DNA from: Mycobacterium sp. JS623
GTDB lineage: Bacteria; Actinomycetota; Actinomycetes; Mycobacteriales; Mycobacteriaceae
Direction: 5' to 3'
Assembly (NCBI RefSeq): GCF_000328565.1
Contig: NC_019966.1
Span: forward strand, 1,674,001 to 1,738,000
Length of the DNA: 64,000 nt
Position 1 is the first letter of the stretch. Every line of letters starts with the position of its first letter. This document shows, one piece after another, positions 54,575 through 62,472 of this stretch. The notes under the pieces are model-generated. The model did not search any database. It saw nothing but the letters and a program-made list of their open reading frames with translations, and was not told the DNA's origin. Position numbers and translations under genes: made by a program.

Positions 54575-54827
54575 GGCCGACCTCCTCGTCGAATGGTTTG
54601 ACCGACGCTGCGCTATGCCGCTCGGACGGTGTGACGTCGTTCTTGGCTGCTGCTACCCGCGCCTCTGCCTCAGCTTCGGCCTCGCGCAGCGCCATAGCGA
54701 TGACCGCCCGGCTCAGCTTCCGGAGGTCAGGCGACTCGCGCTTAACACTGCGGACGATGATGTGCCGCTCGGCTTTTGGTGCACCGCGCTGGCCGCGGCG
54801 ATAGTTTGGTCGTCCTGTTTTTGACAT
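54567..54827 (-). CDS. Small basic element protein
   Basis: 86 residues: a basic N-terminus (MSKTGRPNYRRGQRGAPKAERHIIVRSVKRESPDLRKLSRAVIAMALREAEAEAEARVAA) with a helical Glu/Ala stretch. It overlaps the ATPase start by 8 bp and is first in the transfer operon, downstream of two repressor boxes. No family recognised; it could be a DNA-binding accessory factor. Confidence 0.6.
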   Translation of the reverse strand: MSKTGRPNYRRGQRGAPKAERHIIVRSVKRESPDLRKLSRAVIAMALREAEAEAEARVAAAKNDVTPSERHSAASVKPFDEEVGHD

Positions 54828-54874
54828 AGCTTGCCCCTCTCACAATTGAGTAGATTTGATGAATGACGTTGCCT

Positions 54875-54888
54875 TTGAATCAATTCAA
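54875..54888. promoter_or_regulatory. TTGAA-N4-TTCAA operator box 2
   Basis: TTGAATCAATTCAA, 48 bp upstream of the transfer operon's first gene (minus strand). Box 3 lies 35 bp further upstream. Confidence 0.6.
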
Positions 54889-54909
54889 AGAGTCTGCACT
54901 CACTATGCG

Positions 54910-54923
54910 TTGAATTGATTCAA
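54910..54923. promoter_or_regulatory. TTGAA-N4-TTCAA operator box 3
   Basis: TTGAATTGATTCAA. Boxes 2 and 3 are exact reverse complements of each other over their 14 bp. They lie in a 167-bp AT-rich gap that otherwise shows no gene. Confidence 0.6.
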
Positions 54924-54994
54924 AGCTCAATAGCACTCGTACATAAATACAACATCGATAGGAACGAATCGCCTCGAGATCGAATTGCCTTGAT

Positions 54995-55204
54995 TCACCA
55001 TCGATTTCGCAACGTACGAATTACAACGATCCCAACACCCACGACTAAGCCGACGATCGCGAGTGCTCCGACGACAACGATGAGCGCCGGCAAGATGGCA
55101 TGGAGCAGTTTCACCGCGCAGTAGAGAGCGATGGCTCCGCCCAGAATGCCCCAGCACCACCCGATGAGCCGGTCGATCCAGCGGGGAGGACTGTCCGAGC
55201 TCAC
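54995..55204 (-). CDS. Small two-helix membrane protein
   Basis: 69 residues, GTG overlapping the upstream stop. Two hydrophobic helices: LIGWCWGILGGAIALYCAVKLL and LPALIVVVGALAIVGLVVGVGIVVI. Short basic end. Possibly part of the transfer apparatus; no family known to me. Confidence 0.6.
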   Translation of the reverse strand: MSSDSPPRWIDRLIGWCWGILGGAIALYCAVKLLHAILPALIVVVGALAIVGLVVGVGIVVIRTLRNRW

Positions 55205-55788
55205 GATGTGCCATTCCGCAGTTCATGGAGGAGGCCGCCGTCGAATCCGGCTGTGACACAGCCGGTCACGAACCGCCGCTGGTCGAACGGAAAGCGCCTG
55301 GCGAACGCCTGGACGTAGGCCTGCCCGGTCAGATCGGCGTGCAACAGCCGCCAGACCAAAGAACCGGGCTGGTGTCCGGCCTTCTCCAGTTCGCCCAGGT
55401 GCCACAGCGACAGTTCCAACTCGTCCACCAAGTCGAAGCTCAACCCATGCCGCACGTGGTTGATGTCGTGCCAGAAGCGCAAGGCAAAGTTGACATCCGA
55501 TTTGGTGTAGATCACCGCGTCGCTGTTCTCGCTCGAGATCGGCAGCGGCGCACCAGTTGTCAAGCTGTGCTTATAGGCCGCAACTAGCGCTGGGTAGGTA
55601 CTCGGCGCATTCGATCGCAGCACGTAGCCGAAGCCGACCTCATCGGCTGTCGCATGTGCCATCTCCTCGATGAAGTCGCTGAGCTTGGCGGCCGCCTCAG
55701 CGATCTGGTCACTCAGACGGCTGGCGTGCAGCGCCCTGGTGGCCGCCAGTACCGACCGATGCATGTCGGTGCTGTGGTGGTTGGGCAT
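55201..55788 (-). CDS. Hypothetical element protein
   Basis: 195 residues, soluble, mostly helical (LSDQIAEAAAKLSDFIEEMAHATADEVGFGYVLRSNAPSTYPALVAAYKHSL). The segment DVNFALRFWHDINHVRHGLSFDLVDELELSLWHLGEL has a His-rich patch (WHDINHVRH) that might bind metal. Function unknown. Coupled to the two-helix membrane gene. Confidence 0.55.
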   Translation of the reverse strand: MPNHHSTDMHRSVLAATRALHASRLSDQIAEAAAKLSDFIEEMAHATADEVGFGYVLRSNAPSTYPALVAAYKHSLTTGAPLPISSENSDAVIYTKSDVNFALRFWHDINHVRHGLSFDLVDELELSLWHLGELEKAGHQPGSLVWRLLHADLTGQAYVQAFARRFPFDQRRFVTGCVTAGFDGGLLHELRNGTS

Positions 55789-55927
55789 TGGTCAAAGCTC
55801 CTGTCTCATACGGGTTTTTGGGTGCAGAGGGTTAGGGCATCCACCCGCTAGGTGTCTTGGGTGGTGCCTTGGTGGCTGTTTCTGGAGTTGTCCGGCCCCT
55901 AGGTGGGGATCCGGATTGCGCGATGGC

Positions 55928-56689
55928 TTAGCGAGCGACCACCCCCTGCCGATAGTGGGTCAGGCCGTCGAAGATCGCGTGGGCGACCTCGCCTGGCTGC
56001 GACTCCGGCGTGATCTCCGAGATCGCCACCCGCTCGTCGTCCTCCAGCTGACCGGGGGTGAACCCGCCGAGCACGACAACGTGGACGTATCCGGGGAAGT
56101 TCGCCAGGCGCTCGAGCTCCTGGTTGGGATAGGGGTCGGTGAGCTCGAAGTCGGATAGCACGACGATGGCCGCGTGGTTGGGCGTCAGCTTGGCCAGGCG
56201 CTCCGCGAATGTCAGGGCCGGTAGGAGCGAGCTGGAGACGCCGGTGCGTTCGGCGATGACCATGCCGCGCTTCAACCGCCGGATCCCATTCCCGTCCAAG
56301 CACTGCGGGAGCACCAGGCCCAGCGAGGGCTGGTCGAAGGGCAGCAGTGCCACCCGATCCCGCCCGCAGGTGCAAGCCGCCGCTACATGGCGGATCGTGA
56401 GCAGTGCTTCGTCGTGTCGCTGGCTGGTCGGGTCGTTGCCACCCGGGCCGCAGACACTGCCGGAGTTGTCGGTGACGACGAAGGTCGTCGTCGCCTTGTC
56501 GCCGCACGTCCCGGGATCGCCAAGGGTGATCTGGGACAGATAGTCGTTGACCTCATAAGCAGCAGTGGCCGACCGGTTGCCCAGCCCATCACCGCGATTC
56601 CCATTGGCGCGCATAAGCTCTTGCTGCAGCAGCACCTGGTCCAGCACGGCTGCCCGCTGCAGCGACATGGTGGTGTCGTTGGTCGTCAT
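55928..56689 (-). CDS. vWA-domain protein
   Basis: 253 residues. FVVTDNSGSVCGPGG contains the MIDAS DxSxS motif (Asp 74, Ser 76, Ser 78); later ERTGVSSSLLPAL and VVLSDFELTDPYPNQEL supply the Thr and Asp positions. ATG overlaps the preceding membrane-protein stop. No signal peptide. vWA proteins commonly act in metal-dependent protein complexes. It is the last gene of a four-gene operon of unknown purpose. Confidence 0.7.
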   Translation of the reverse strand: MTTNDTTMSLQRAAVLDQVLLQQELMRANGNRGDGLGNRSATAAYEVNDYLSQITLGDPGTCGDKATTTFVVTDNSGSVCGPGGNDPTSQRHDEALLTIRHVAAACTCGRDRVALLPFDQPSLGLVLPQCLDGNGIRRLKRGMVIAERTGVSSSLLPALTFAERLAKLTPNHAAIVVLSDFELTDPYPNQELERLANFPGYVHVVVLGGFTPGQLEDDERVAISEITPESQPGEVAHAIFDGLTHYRQGVVAR

Positions 56690-57804
56690 CGCCCGGTCCC
56701 GTTTCGCCGCGGGCTACGAGCGGTGACCTTGACGTCTTCGGGCTTCTGGCCGTTCGTCGGCGGCATCCGAGTCGATCGGATCGATGCAGGCAGGCCGTGG
56801 CCAACTACATCTGGATTCGCCAGCAAGGCCTGCTGCTTGAGCGCCTCCACCCGCCAGCTGGCAGCGGTGCCGCGCTGGACATGTTCGGTCGTGATCGAGC
56901 TGGCTTCCTCGCTGCTACGCGCCTGGTTGCGGATGGTCGCCGCCTCGGCAAGCTTCTGGTGCCGTTTGATGGCTCGCCGGTAGGTGCGGTCGGCGTTCTC
57001 GACGATGTCGGCCACGAGATCGGCGTGGTGCCATGAGTTGACAAAGCTAGCCATCGCGATTGCGGCCGCGAGCGCCCCGAACGTGATACCCGAGGCAATG
57101 CCCTCGACACTCATCCGCAGGGTTCCCACGCCCAGCGCGATGAGCGCCATGATGCTTGCCGCGATGGCGAAAATGGCGGCGCTGATGCCGCTGTTTGTGA
57201 TGCCCAGAAATAAGTGTCGGTATGACTCAAGGTCTTTAGGCAAGTGTTCGAGTTGGCGCTGGCGTTCGGTGGCATCGTGGCGGTGCCGCAGGTGAGTCCC
57301 GACCAAGCCGGCAGTGATCGTGGCAGTGCCGGCCGCGACGGCCTGAACGCAGGCCAGCGCGGGCAACTCGCCGAGCGCCACAGCGGCCGTCCCGAGGCCA
57401 GCGACGTCACCGAACAGCAGCCCGCCCGTCCGCGCCATGTAGCCGATGGACGACGTGCTCTTACGGTGCGTGTAACGGCTCAGCAGCTCCCGCGCCTGCT
57501 GGTACTCGGCGCAGGCCTTCTCAACCACCGCCATGTCGTTCGTCGCGACGGTGCGCGCCTGGTCCGCTCCAAACTCACGGCCCTTGGCGTCGACCGCGGA
57601 GCTTCGGGCGGCCTTCACACCCGTGGCACGAAACAGATCGGTCTGCTCGTCGCGACGGGCGTCGAACTCCAGTTCCAGATAGGTCGGACCGATGTGACTT
57701 GGACGTACCTGAGCCTTGGTCTCCAGGACGGTCGTCAATCGGGGGCTGCTGTCAGGCGGCAGCGGCCTGCCACTGTCCTGCTTGCGACGCGGGATCTGCA
57801 CCAC
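56686..57804 (-). CDS. Polytopic membrane protein with coiled-coil ends
   Basis: About 372 residues from GTG 57804, two bases after the lipoprotein stop (the frame also runs to 57864). An N-terminal soluble part (VEKACAEYQQARELLSRYTH) leads to two hydrophobic hairpins, about residues 118-170 and 198-255 (ALVALGELPALACVQAVAAGT-like; AAIFAIAASIMALIALGVGTL; ITFGALAAAIAMASFV). A helical C-terminus follows (YRRAIKRHQKLAEAATIRNQARSSEE). No family recognised. Confidence 0.6.
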   Translation of the reverse strand: MVQIPRRKQDSGRPLPPDSSPRLTTVLETKAQVRPSHIGPTYLELEFDARRDEQTDLFRATGVKAARSSAVDAKGREFGADQARTVATNDMAVVEKACAEYQQARELLSRYTHRKSTSSIGYMARTGGLLFGDVAGLGTAAVALGELPALACVQAVAAGTATITAGLVGTHLRHRHDATERQRQLEHLPKDLESYRHLFLGITNSGISAAIFAIAASIMALIALGVGTLRMSVEGIASGITFGALAAAIAMASFVNSWHHADLVADIVENADRTYRRAIKRHQKLAEAATIRNQARSSEEASSITTEHVQRGTAASWRVEALKQQALLANPDVVGHGLPASIRSTRMPPTNGQKPEDVKVTARSPRRNGTGR

Positions 57805-57806
57805 CG

Positions 57807-58586
57807 TCAGGCTCCAGCCGCATCGGTGACAGCCACGCACGTTGTCGCGCGGGTCCGCGTGCACACCGCGAGGTGGAACGCCCGCAGCGCCTCGACGTAC
57901 GGCGTCGGCAACTGCTCGCCGTCCGCCTTGCGCCCGACTCCGATCACCCGCACACGCGCACCCGACAGATCGGGAACGGACACAGTGGTAGCCAGCTGCT
58001 CGGCCTGCGCGCTGCTTAACGCTGGATCGCTCAGATCGACCTGGGCGGTCTCGATACCGTCGGTCAGCTCCGAAAGGTCGAGCTGGTAGTGCTGCCCATT
58101 GGCGCTCAGTTGGTCCCGGTACTGCTGGGCGGGCTGTAGCTGGCCGACGATATCGGTCTGGCCGCCATCGAGGCGCTCCAGCGCCGACGGCAGCGCCCCG
58201 TTGATCGCCGCCATAGTGGTGTCAATGACTTTGGGTGCTTTGCGAAGCCGCGCCGTCTCGGTCGCGCCTTCCAGTTTGAGGTCGCCGTCGTAGACGCCTG
58301 CGGTGACGACGCCACCGGCGAACAGTGACAGCCGAAAGTGGCCGCCGCAGATCGCCGTTCGCTCGACCGCCTTGCGGATGACCTCTTGTTGGGCCGGTTC
58401 GGCCGTCGAGCCGCGGCGCGTGCCGGACTCGTCACTAGTCACGAGCGCCGCGAGTTTTTGGTCATTCGGCGGACAGGTCGCGAGTACTTGTTGCGCATGG
58501 TCCAGCTCGTGCGTTGCACTGTGGCCGCAGCCGGACAACCCGGCAACGACCATCGCGGCACCCATCGCCGCTGCAACAGATTTCAT
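57807..58586 (-). CDS. Lipoprotein of the vWA operon
   Basis: 259 residues. Signal with lipobox: AMGAAMVVAGLSGCGHS. The mature domain has paired Cys (ATCPPND, TAICGGHF, AVCTRTRATTCVAV) and looks like alpha/beta with VRVIGVGRKADGEQLPTPYVEALRAFH near the end, somewhat like OmpA- or vWA-type folds. Exported to the cell surface. ATG overlaps the previous stop. Confidence 0.6.
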   Translation of the reverse strand: MKSVAAAMGAAMVVAGLSGCGHSATHELDHAQQVLATCPPNDQKLAALVTSDESGTRRGSTAEPAQQEVIRKAVERTAICGGHFRLSLFAGGVVTAGVYDGDLKLEGATETARLRKAPKVIDTTMAAINGALPSALERLDGGQTDIVGQLQPAQQYRDQLSANGQHYQLDLSELTDGIETAQVDLSDPALSSAQAEQLATTVSVPDLSGARVRVIGVGRKADGEQLPTPYVEALRAFHLAVCTRTRATTCVAVTDAAGA

Positions 58587-59200
58587 GGTTTTCTCCTTTG
58601 GCAGTTGTGGATCGAGCGGGCCTCACCTAGCCAGGCTTCGACGGCGACCGAGGCGGGCACATCCGAGTCGTACTCAGCGTTGAGGGCCTCGCCCTGTCCG
58701 AGCACGGCGCAGCGCACGACGAAGTCGCGGTGAACTTTCAGGGGGCGACCGAGCGTCGCGACCGCCTCGTACGCCGAGACGTGGTCGGCGTAGGCCAAAC
58801 GAGTTGCAAGCGGCGACAAGCCGCCGTACACAGTGACGGCCGTGTAGGCGATTTCGCCGACCGCCATCTCGTCGCGGGTCGTATAGGCGCGGTCGTGCGC
58901 CAGACGGATCGCCGAGCGCAGGAGATAACGTGCCGACTCGGCTTCCTCGTCGCCGAATAAGGCGCCCGACGTATCGTGATGGCGGGTGGGAGTGACTGGT
59001 ATGCCGTGGAGTTCGCTTCTGAGCCGGACGATCTCGGTGCGCAGCTCGCGCAGGTTCGGGGCGGTCTGGCTCAGCTGCTTGGGTCCGATGCCGAGCAGAA
59101 TCGTGACGTCAGTAGCGGCATCGACGGTGGCGCTCTCGTACTCTCTGAGCGCGGCGTCGACAGTGTGAACCGTCGCCTTGACGTCAATGTCGTCGTCCAT
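58583..59200 (-). CDS. Hypothetical protein, first gene of the vWA operon
   Basis: 205 residues, soluble and mostly helical: ATVHTVDAALREYESATVDAATDVTILLGIG, later AESARYLLRSAIRLAHDRAYTTRDEMAVGEIAYTAVTVYGGL. Ends in a basic tail. ATG 59200 after AAAGGAGA. No family recognised. The 170-bp gap to the divergent 59371 gene probably holds the promoters. Confidence 0.55.
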   Translation of the reverse strand: MDDDIDVKATVHTVDAALREYESATVDAATDVTILLGIGPKQLSQTAPNLRELRTEIVRLRSELHGIPVTPTRHHDTSGALFGDEEAESARYLLRSAIRLAHDRAYTTRDEMAVGEIAYTAVTVYGGLSPLATRLAYADHVSAYEAVATLGRPLKVHRDFVVRCAVLGQGEALNAEYDSDVPASVAVEAWLGEARSIHNCQRRKP

Positions 59201-59370
59201 GCGCAGGTCTCCTTTCGGTCGAATCGACAGCCGTGGCGGCTTGCTTCGATTCAGCCGGAGATTGCGTTGCGGCGACAGGCCGGTTCAGGGGCCACTTAGA
59301 GGCCGGATTCAGCCGCAAAACGGGACGCTATCTGGGGTGGTGCGCTGAGGCTGAATGATGTAATGGGCGC

Positions 59371-60594
59371 GTGACGACACCCGGCGACGACGCATCCGTT
59401 GTTTTGCCGCCACCGACCCTAGCGGAGGTCTGGTTTGAGCTTGAGGAATTGAAGAAGCGTGAAGGCATCACGCCGTCCAAGGTGCGCAAGGCGGGGCCGA
59501 CATTGCAGCGGTTATGGATCAGTCAGGATGAGTACCGCCGCCGCCGAGGTGTTGGCGTCGATCTGGCCGTCGCAACCGTCGAGGCGCTGAAATGCGTTGT
59601 CGCGCAGTACCGCAGTTCGGAAGTAGCACGTGGCGGTTACGAAAGCCAAAACTGGCTCATCCTCTACCACGAGCTCAATCTCGACGGCGACTTCGGTTTT
59701 GGACTGACCGAACGTCGACTCGCGGCGCGCGATCGATTGAACGGCATGAGTGAGGCCATGTACGCCAGGAGGTCAAAAGCCACGCTGGAGATGTTTGCGT
59801 TCAAGGTCACGACGTTGACGCGCTCCCTCTGTTGGCTCGACGGCGAACTCGAAGCCGTCGAGACGACCAACATCTTGAAGCTGTCGAATGTCGAAAAGAT
59901 CCATCGGATCAATTTTCTCTTTATGTACGGCAAGGATGCCTACTTCGACAAGTTTGTGACCGCGCACGTCTTGTCGGCGACGATGCCCAACCTCGTGGAA
60001 GCGCTGCAGCAGATCGGCGTTCCCGTCACCGACCAACCTGGGGAGATACTGAAAGCCGTCGTCCGGGCGGTCGGGGGGTTGTTTTACGACCAGTATGCGC
60101 AACTTTTCGACAGGGAGCTTCTCCACACTGGCGGCCTGATCTTCCCCTGGGACCGGTTGCACCGCTGGATCGCGTTCGATCGCTGGTTGGGCGCCAAGTA
60201 CTACGTGTCGCTCGCAGCGAGTTCAGACACTTTCTTGCGCGGGTTGACAACTTGGGGGCCACTGCGGGTTTCCGACGATCACGTGAAGCAGCTGCGCATG
60301 ACCGGAAAACTCTTCTTTGACCTACAAGAAGGCGAACCCACTGACGTTTTCTGGAAAACCCTGGACCGATCACTGGTTATCCTCGCGCAGTTGATGGTGG
60401 AGATCGACAACGCAGATATCTGGACGGCAAGCTCTTCTGACGAGGATGCGAAGAAACGCGCGCACATCGAGGTCGGCAACGATGGTTTTGCGATGGATTT
60501 GCCTTTCGGACTACTCGCCTTCGTCGCCAAAGCGTTGGGCATCGACATCGACATCGCCGAGTATCTCCGCTCGGTCGAGTCACCTGAGGATTAG
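59371..60594 (+). CDS. Orphan hypothetical protein, possible cargo or defence gene
   Basis: 407 residues, GTG start without a clear Shine-Dalgarno. No signal or membrane helix. The N-terminus VWFELEELKKREGITPSKVRKAGPTLQRLW looks like a helical DNA- or protein-binding region; the rest is helical with many Trp/Tyr/Phe (LCWLDGELEAVET, INFLFMYGKDAYFDKFV, WDRLHRWIAFDRWLGAKYYVS). Codons are less GC-rich than in the hut genes. It is the only long plus-strand gene in the element. I cannot assign a function. Confidence 0.6.
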   Translation: MTTPGDDASVVLPPPTLAEVWFELEELKKREGITPSKVRKAGPTLQRLWISQDEYRRRRGVGVDLAVATVEALKCVVAQYRSSEVARGGYESQNWLILYHELNLDGDFGFGLTERRLAARDRLNGMSEAMYARRSKATLEMFAFKVTTLTRSLCWLDGELEAVETTNILKLSNVEKIHRINFLFMYGKDAYFDKFVTAHVLSATMPNLVEALQQIGVPVTDQPGEILKAVVRAVGGLFYDQYAQLFDRELLHTGGLIFPWDRLHRWIAFDRWLGAKYYVSLAASSDTFLRGLTTWGPLRVSDDHVKQLRMTGKLFFDLQEGEPTDVFWKTLDRSLVILAQLMVEIDNADIWTASSSDEDAKKRAHIEVGNDGFAMDLPFGLLAFVAKALGIDIDIAEYLRSVESPED

Positions 60595-60822
60595 AGGAGA
60601 CATACCAAGTTGGACAAGGGGCGCAAGGCATTTCGACCCCGCGCCCTCTGTCATTGTCGCAGATTTAGCGATCAATCGCACTGGATGATTGTGCTGGCGT
60701 TGGTCTGTCCCGGTGAGCAAACGACGCCAGCCTCGCCCGTCACCGACGGCAGCATGCCGCGTTGCCATCGTTGAGTTTGACCGTCGTACCCGCCCTCGCG
60801 CGCGCCACCTCATCGACACTTG

Positions 60823-61125
60823 CTAACTGCAAGAGGGAAGAATTGGGTCTTGGAACTTCTCGATCGGATTACACGCGGCGGGTGCTGGATTCCCGTCGGT
60901 GATTAGTACCGGCGCGCCCGCCGAAGCCGCTCCGCCTTGAACTTCGCCCTTCTTAGCGATCCGGACGTCGCTCGGCCCTGCCTGCGCCATCCCACGGTCT
61001 GCCGTCCGGATGATCGGCGCTCCGGGCGGAAGCTTGCTGTCGTCTGCGTGCACCGTCGGTGCCAGGCTGAGCGCCACAGCGGCCAGACCGCCGAGTAGGA
61101 CGGACTTAAATACAGGCGTGGCCAT
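60823..61125 (-). CDS. Small secreted protein
   Basis: 100 residues. Signal peptide SVLLGGLAAVALSLAPTVHADDS, then a short mature part with APIIRTADRGMAQAGPSDVRIAKKGEVQGG and two Cys near the end (AACNPIEKF, PSCS). Function unknown. The 228 bp before it (60595-60822) hold no convincing gene. Confidence 0.6.
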   Translation of the reverse strand: MATPVFKSVLLGGLAAVALSLAPTVHADDSKLPPGAPIIRTADRGMAQAGPSDVRIAKKGEVQGGAASAGAPVLITDGNPAPAACNPIEKFQDPILPSCS

Positions 61126-61216
61126 CGGCCATCCCCCTTCTTGCCCTGATAGGGGCAGAAAACGTCGTCAGAATCCCGGTCTAGTGGCCGGTCAGGCCAT
61201 CGTAAGGGTCATTACG

Positions 61217-61283
61217 CATGGGCGCAACACACATGGGTTGTTTAGGCACGCGTACATTAAACATGGGAGTAACAAACATGGGT
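61217..61283 (+). promoter_or_regulatory. 15-bp-phased CATGGG repeats upstream of XRE gene
   Basis: CATGGG occurs at 61217, 61232, 61262 and 61277, spaced 15, 30 and 15 bp. The two outer pairs are 22-bp imperfect direct repeats of each other (3 mismatches). They lie 48-114 bp upstream of an XRE gene, so they may be its operators or iterons. Confidence 0.5.
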
Positions 61284-61330
61284 ACGTCACGCTCTGGTCG
61301 ATTTCGCCCGGGCCGTATGTGGTTGGGGTC

Positions 61331-61585
61331 ATGGCGGTTGAGCGGGCCAAGGACGCCCTAAGTGAGACGACGCGTGCGTTCGGCGAACGGGTGCGCGACC
61401 GCCGGATGGAACTTGGCCTGAGCCAGGAAGCTGCCGCCGTGCGCTGCGGCATTCACTGGACACAGTTGGGCAAGGTCGAGCGCGGTCAGCGCAGTCTGCG
61501 CCTCGAGACCATCTTGAAGATCGCGGCCGGACTGGACATTGATGCGGGACAGCTCATTTCAGGCCTACCGGTACCATCCGAATAG
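61331..61585 (+). CDS. Small XRE-family HTH regulator
   Basis: 84 residues from ATG 61331. FGERVRDRRMELGLSQEAAAVRCGIHWTQLGKVERGQRSLRLETILKIAAGLDIDAGQLISGL is a single complete XRE/Cro HTH domain. The frame extends to 61010 but that region has repeats and no domain. It probably autoregulates through the CATGGG repeats. Targets unknown. Confidence 0.8.
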   Translation: MAVERAKDALSETTRAFGERVRDRRMELGLSQEAAAVRCGIHWTQLGKVERGQRSLRLETILKIAAGLDIDAGQLISGLPVPSE

Positions 61586-61593
61586 TCGGGGCG

Positions 61594-61962
61594 TCACGGC
61601 AATTCGTTGAGTAGCTCCTTCACGGCCTCAATCAGTAGCCAGGTTGTCTCGCTGCTGATGTCCCAACCGTTGCGGCCACCGTCGCCGAGGTAGACCCACG
61701 TCAATGGCGAGCCGGTCCTGCCGTGGAGGACGACGCTAAGCATGACGCCGACGGCCTGTTCGCCGCCAGGCAGATCGATACGCGCGTCAGTCGTGCCGAT
61801 CGCATTCAACCCTTGTGGGGGTATGAGCGCGATGCCCGGCACCAGCACGCTGCGCGATACGTGGCGTCGACTGGCATCGTCATCGTCCTGGTCGTGTTCG
61901 CCGATGCACCAGAATGGGCACAGCTCGAGGCGTCCGCCATCGTTTTGGTCTTCATTCGTCAT
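61594..61962 (-). CDS. DUF6907-like hypothetical protein
   Basis: 122 residues. The N-terminal CPFWCIGEHDQDDD resembles the CPxWC...H motif of DUF6907-type actinobacterial proteins; Cys, Cys and His could bind a metal. The rest includes VGVMLSVVLHGRTGSPLTWVYLGDGG. Function unknown. It converges with the XRE gene, 8 bp apart. Confidence 0.55.
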   Translation of the reverse strand: MTNEDQNDGGRLELCPFWCIGEHDQDDDDASRRHVSRSVLVPGIALIPPQGLNAIGTTDARIDLPGGEQAVGVMLSVVLHGRTGSPLTWVYLGDGGRNGWDISSETTWLLIEAVKELLNELP

Positions 61963-62472
61963 TGGTTCGCCTTCCGCAGGCCAAGATCTCCCGTGTGCCG
62001 CGAATCTGCAGCTCAGGGATGGTTAATGCCCTTCAGGACGGGCGATGCTATCCGGGACGTGACCCTAAGACAAGGCAGGACAGGCTGGGCTTGATTGCAG
62101 TGCAAGGGATTTCGTGACGAACTGTGTGAACGTCAAGCGCGCTGAATCGTGGCGCGGATCCGCGCTCTACGTCGCTTCGACTCAAAGCCTTTGCCTATGG
62201 AGCAAACACGGAGCTCGGAAGGCATCAGCTTTGCAGGCAAACTTCCTCTGCAGCGGGTCAAGGTTTCGCCGAGCGACTGGGCGATGCGGCAGTAGCGACA
62301 ATATGCAGTACAAACGCTCAGTTACGCGCACGAAAATTTTTGCTGACACGCGGTAACTACATCGACGCAATCTGGTGGCAAACGGTGGGCCGCCATGCTA
62401 TGCATAGTCTGCCTCGCCACCAGCGACCCTTCTATCGGTCGGCTGCTCTACTGGTGGGGCTGAAGGGAAACC
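61963..62472. other. 510-bp gene-poor stretch before the YVTN-propeller gene
   Basis: No convincing gene on either strand: short frames only, codon use unlike the neighbours, lower GC than the chromosome. It contains perfect palindromes GCGCGGATCCGCGC (62152-62165) and CTATGCATAG (around 62397-62406). An AT-rich segment near 62295-62345 could hold a promoter for the downstream gene. No tRNA or insertion sequence ends seen. Confidence 0.5.

Larger units (their letters stand above)
44463..59200. mobile_element. Integrated mobile element (probable ICE) at tRNA-Ala; right end unresolved
   Basis: From the tRNA-Ala 3' end onward nearly all genes are on the minus strand and belong to mobile-element families: serine recombinase, tyrosine integrase with Xis-like protein and attP-like site, repressor/metalloprotease pair, ArdA, methyltransferase, replication-relaxation protein and coupling-type ATPase, then uncharacterised cargo. 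I found no direct repeat of the tRNA-Ala end further right; large serine recombinases leave only a tiny core, so the right edge may lie anywhere from 59.2 kb to beyond the window. Confidence 0.75.

Noticed and set aside
60580..60819. 79-residue minus-strand ORF between the orphan gene and the small secreted protein
   Set aside because: No ribosome-binding site or family-like sequence, and it overlaps the end of a longer gene.
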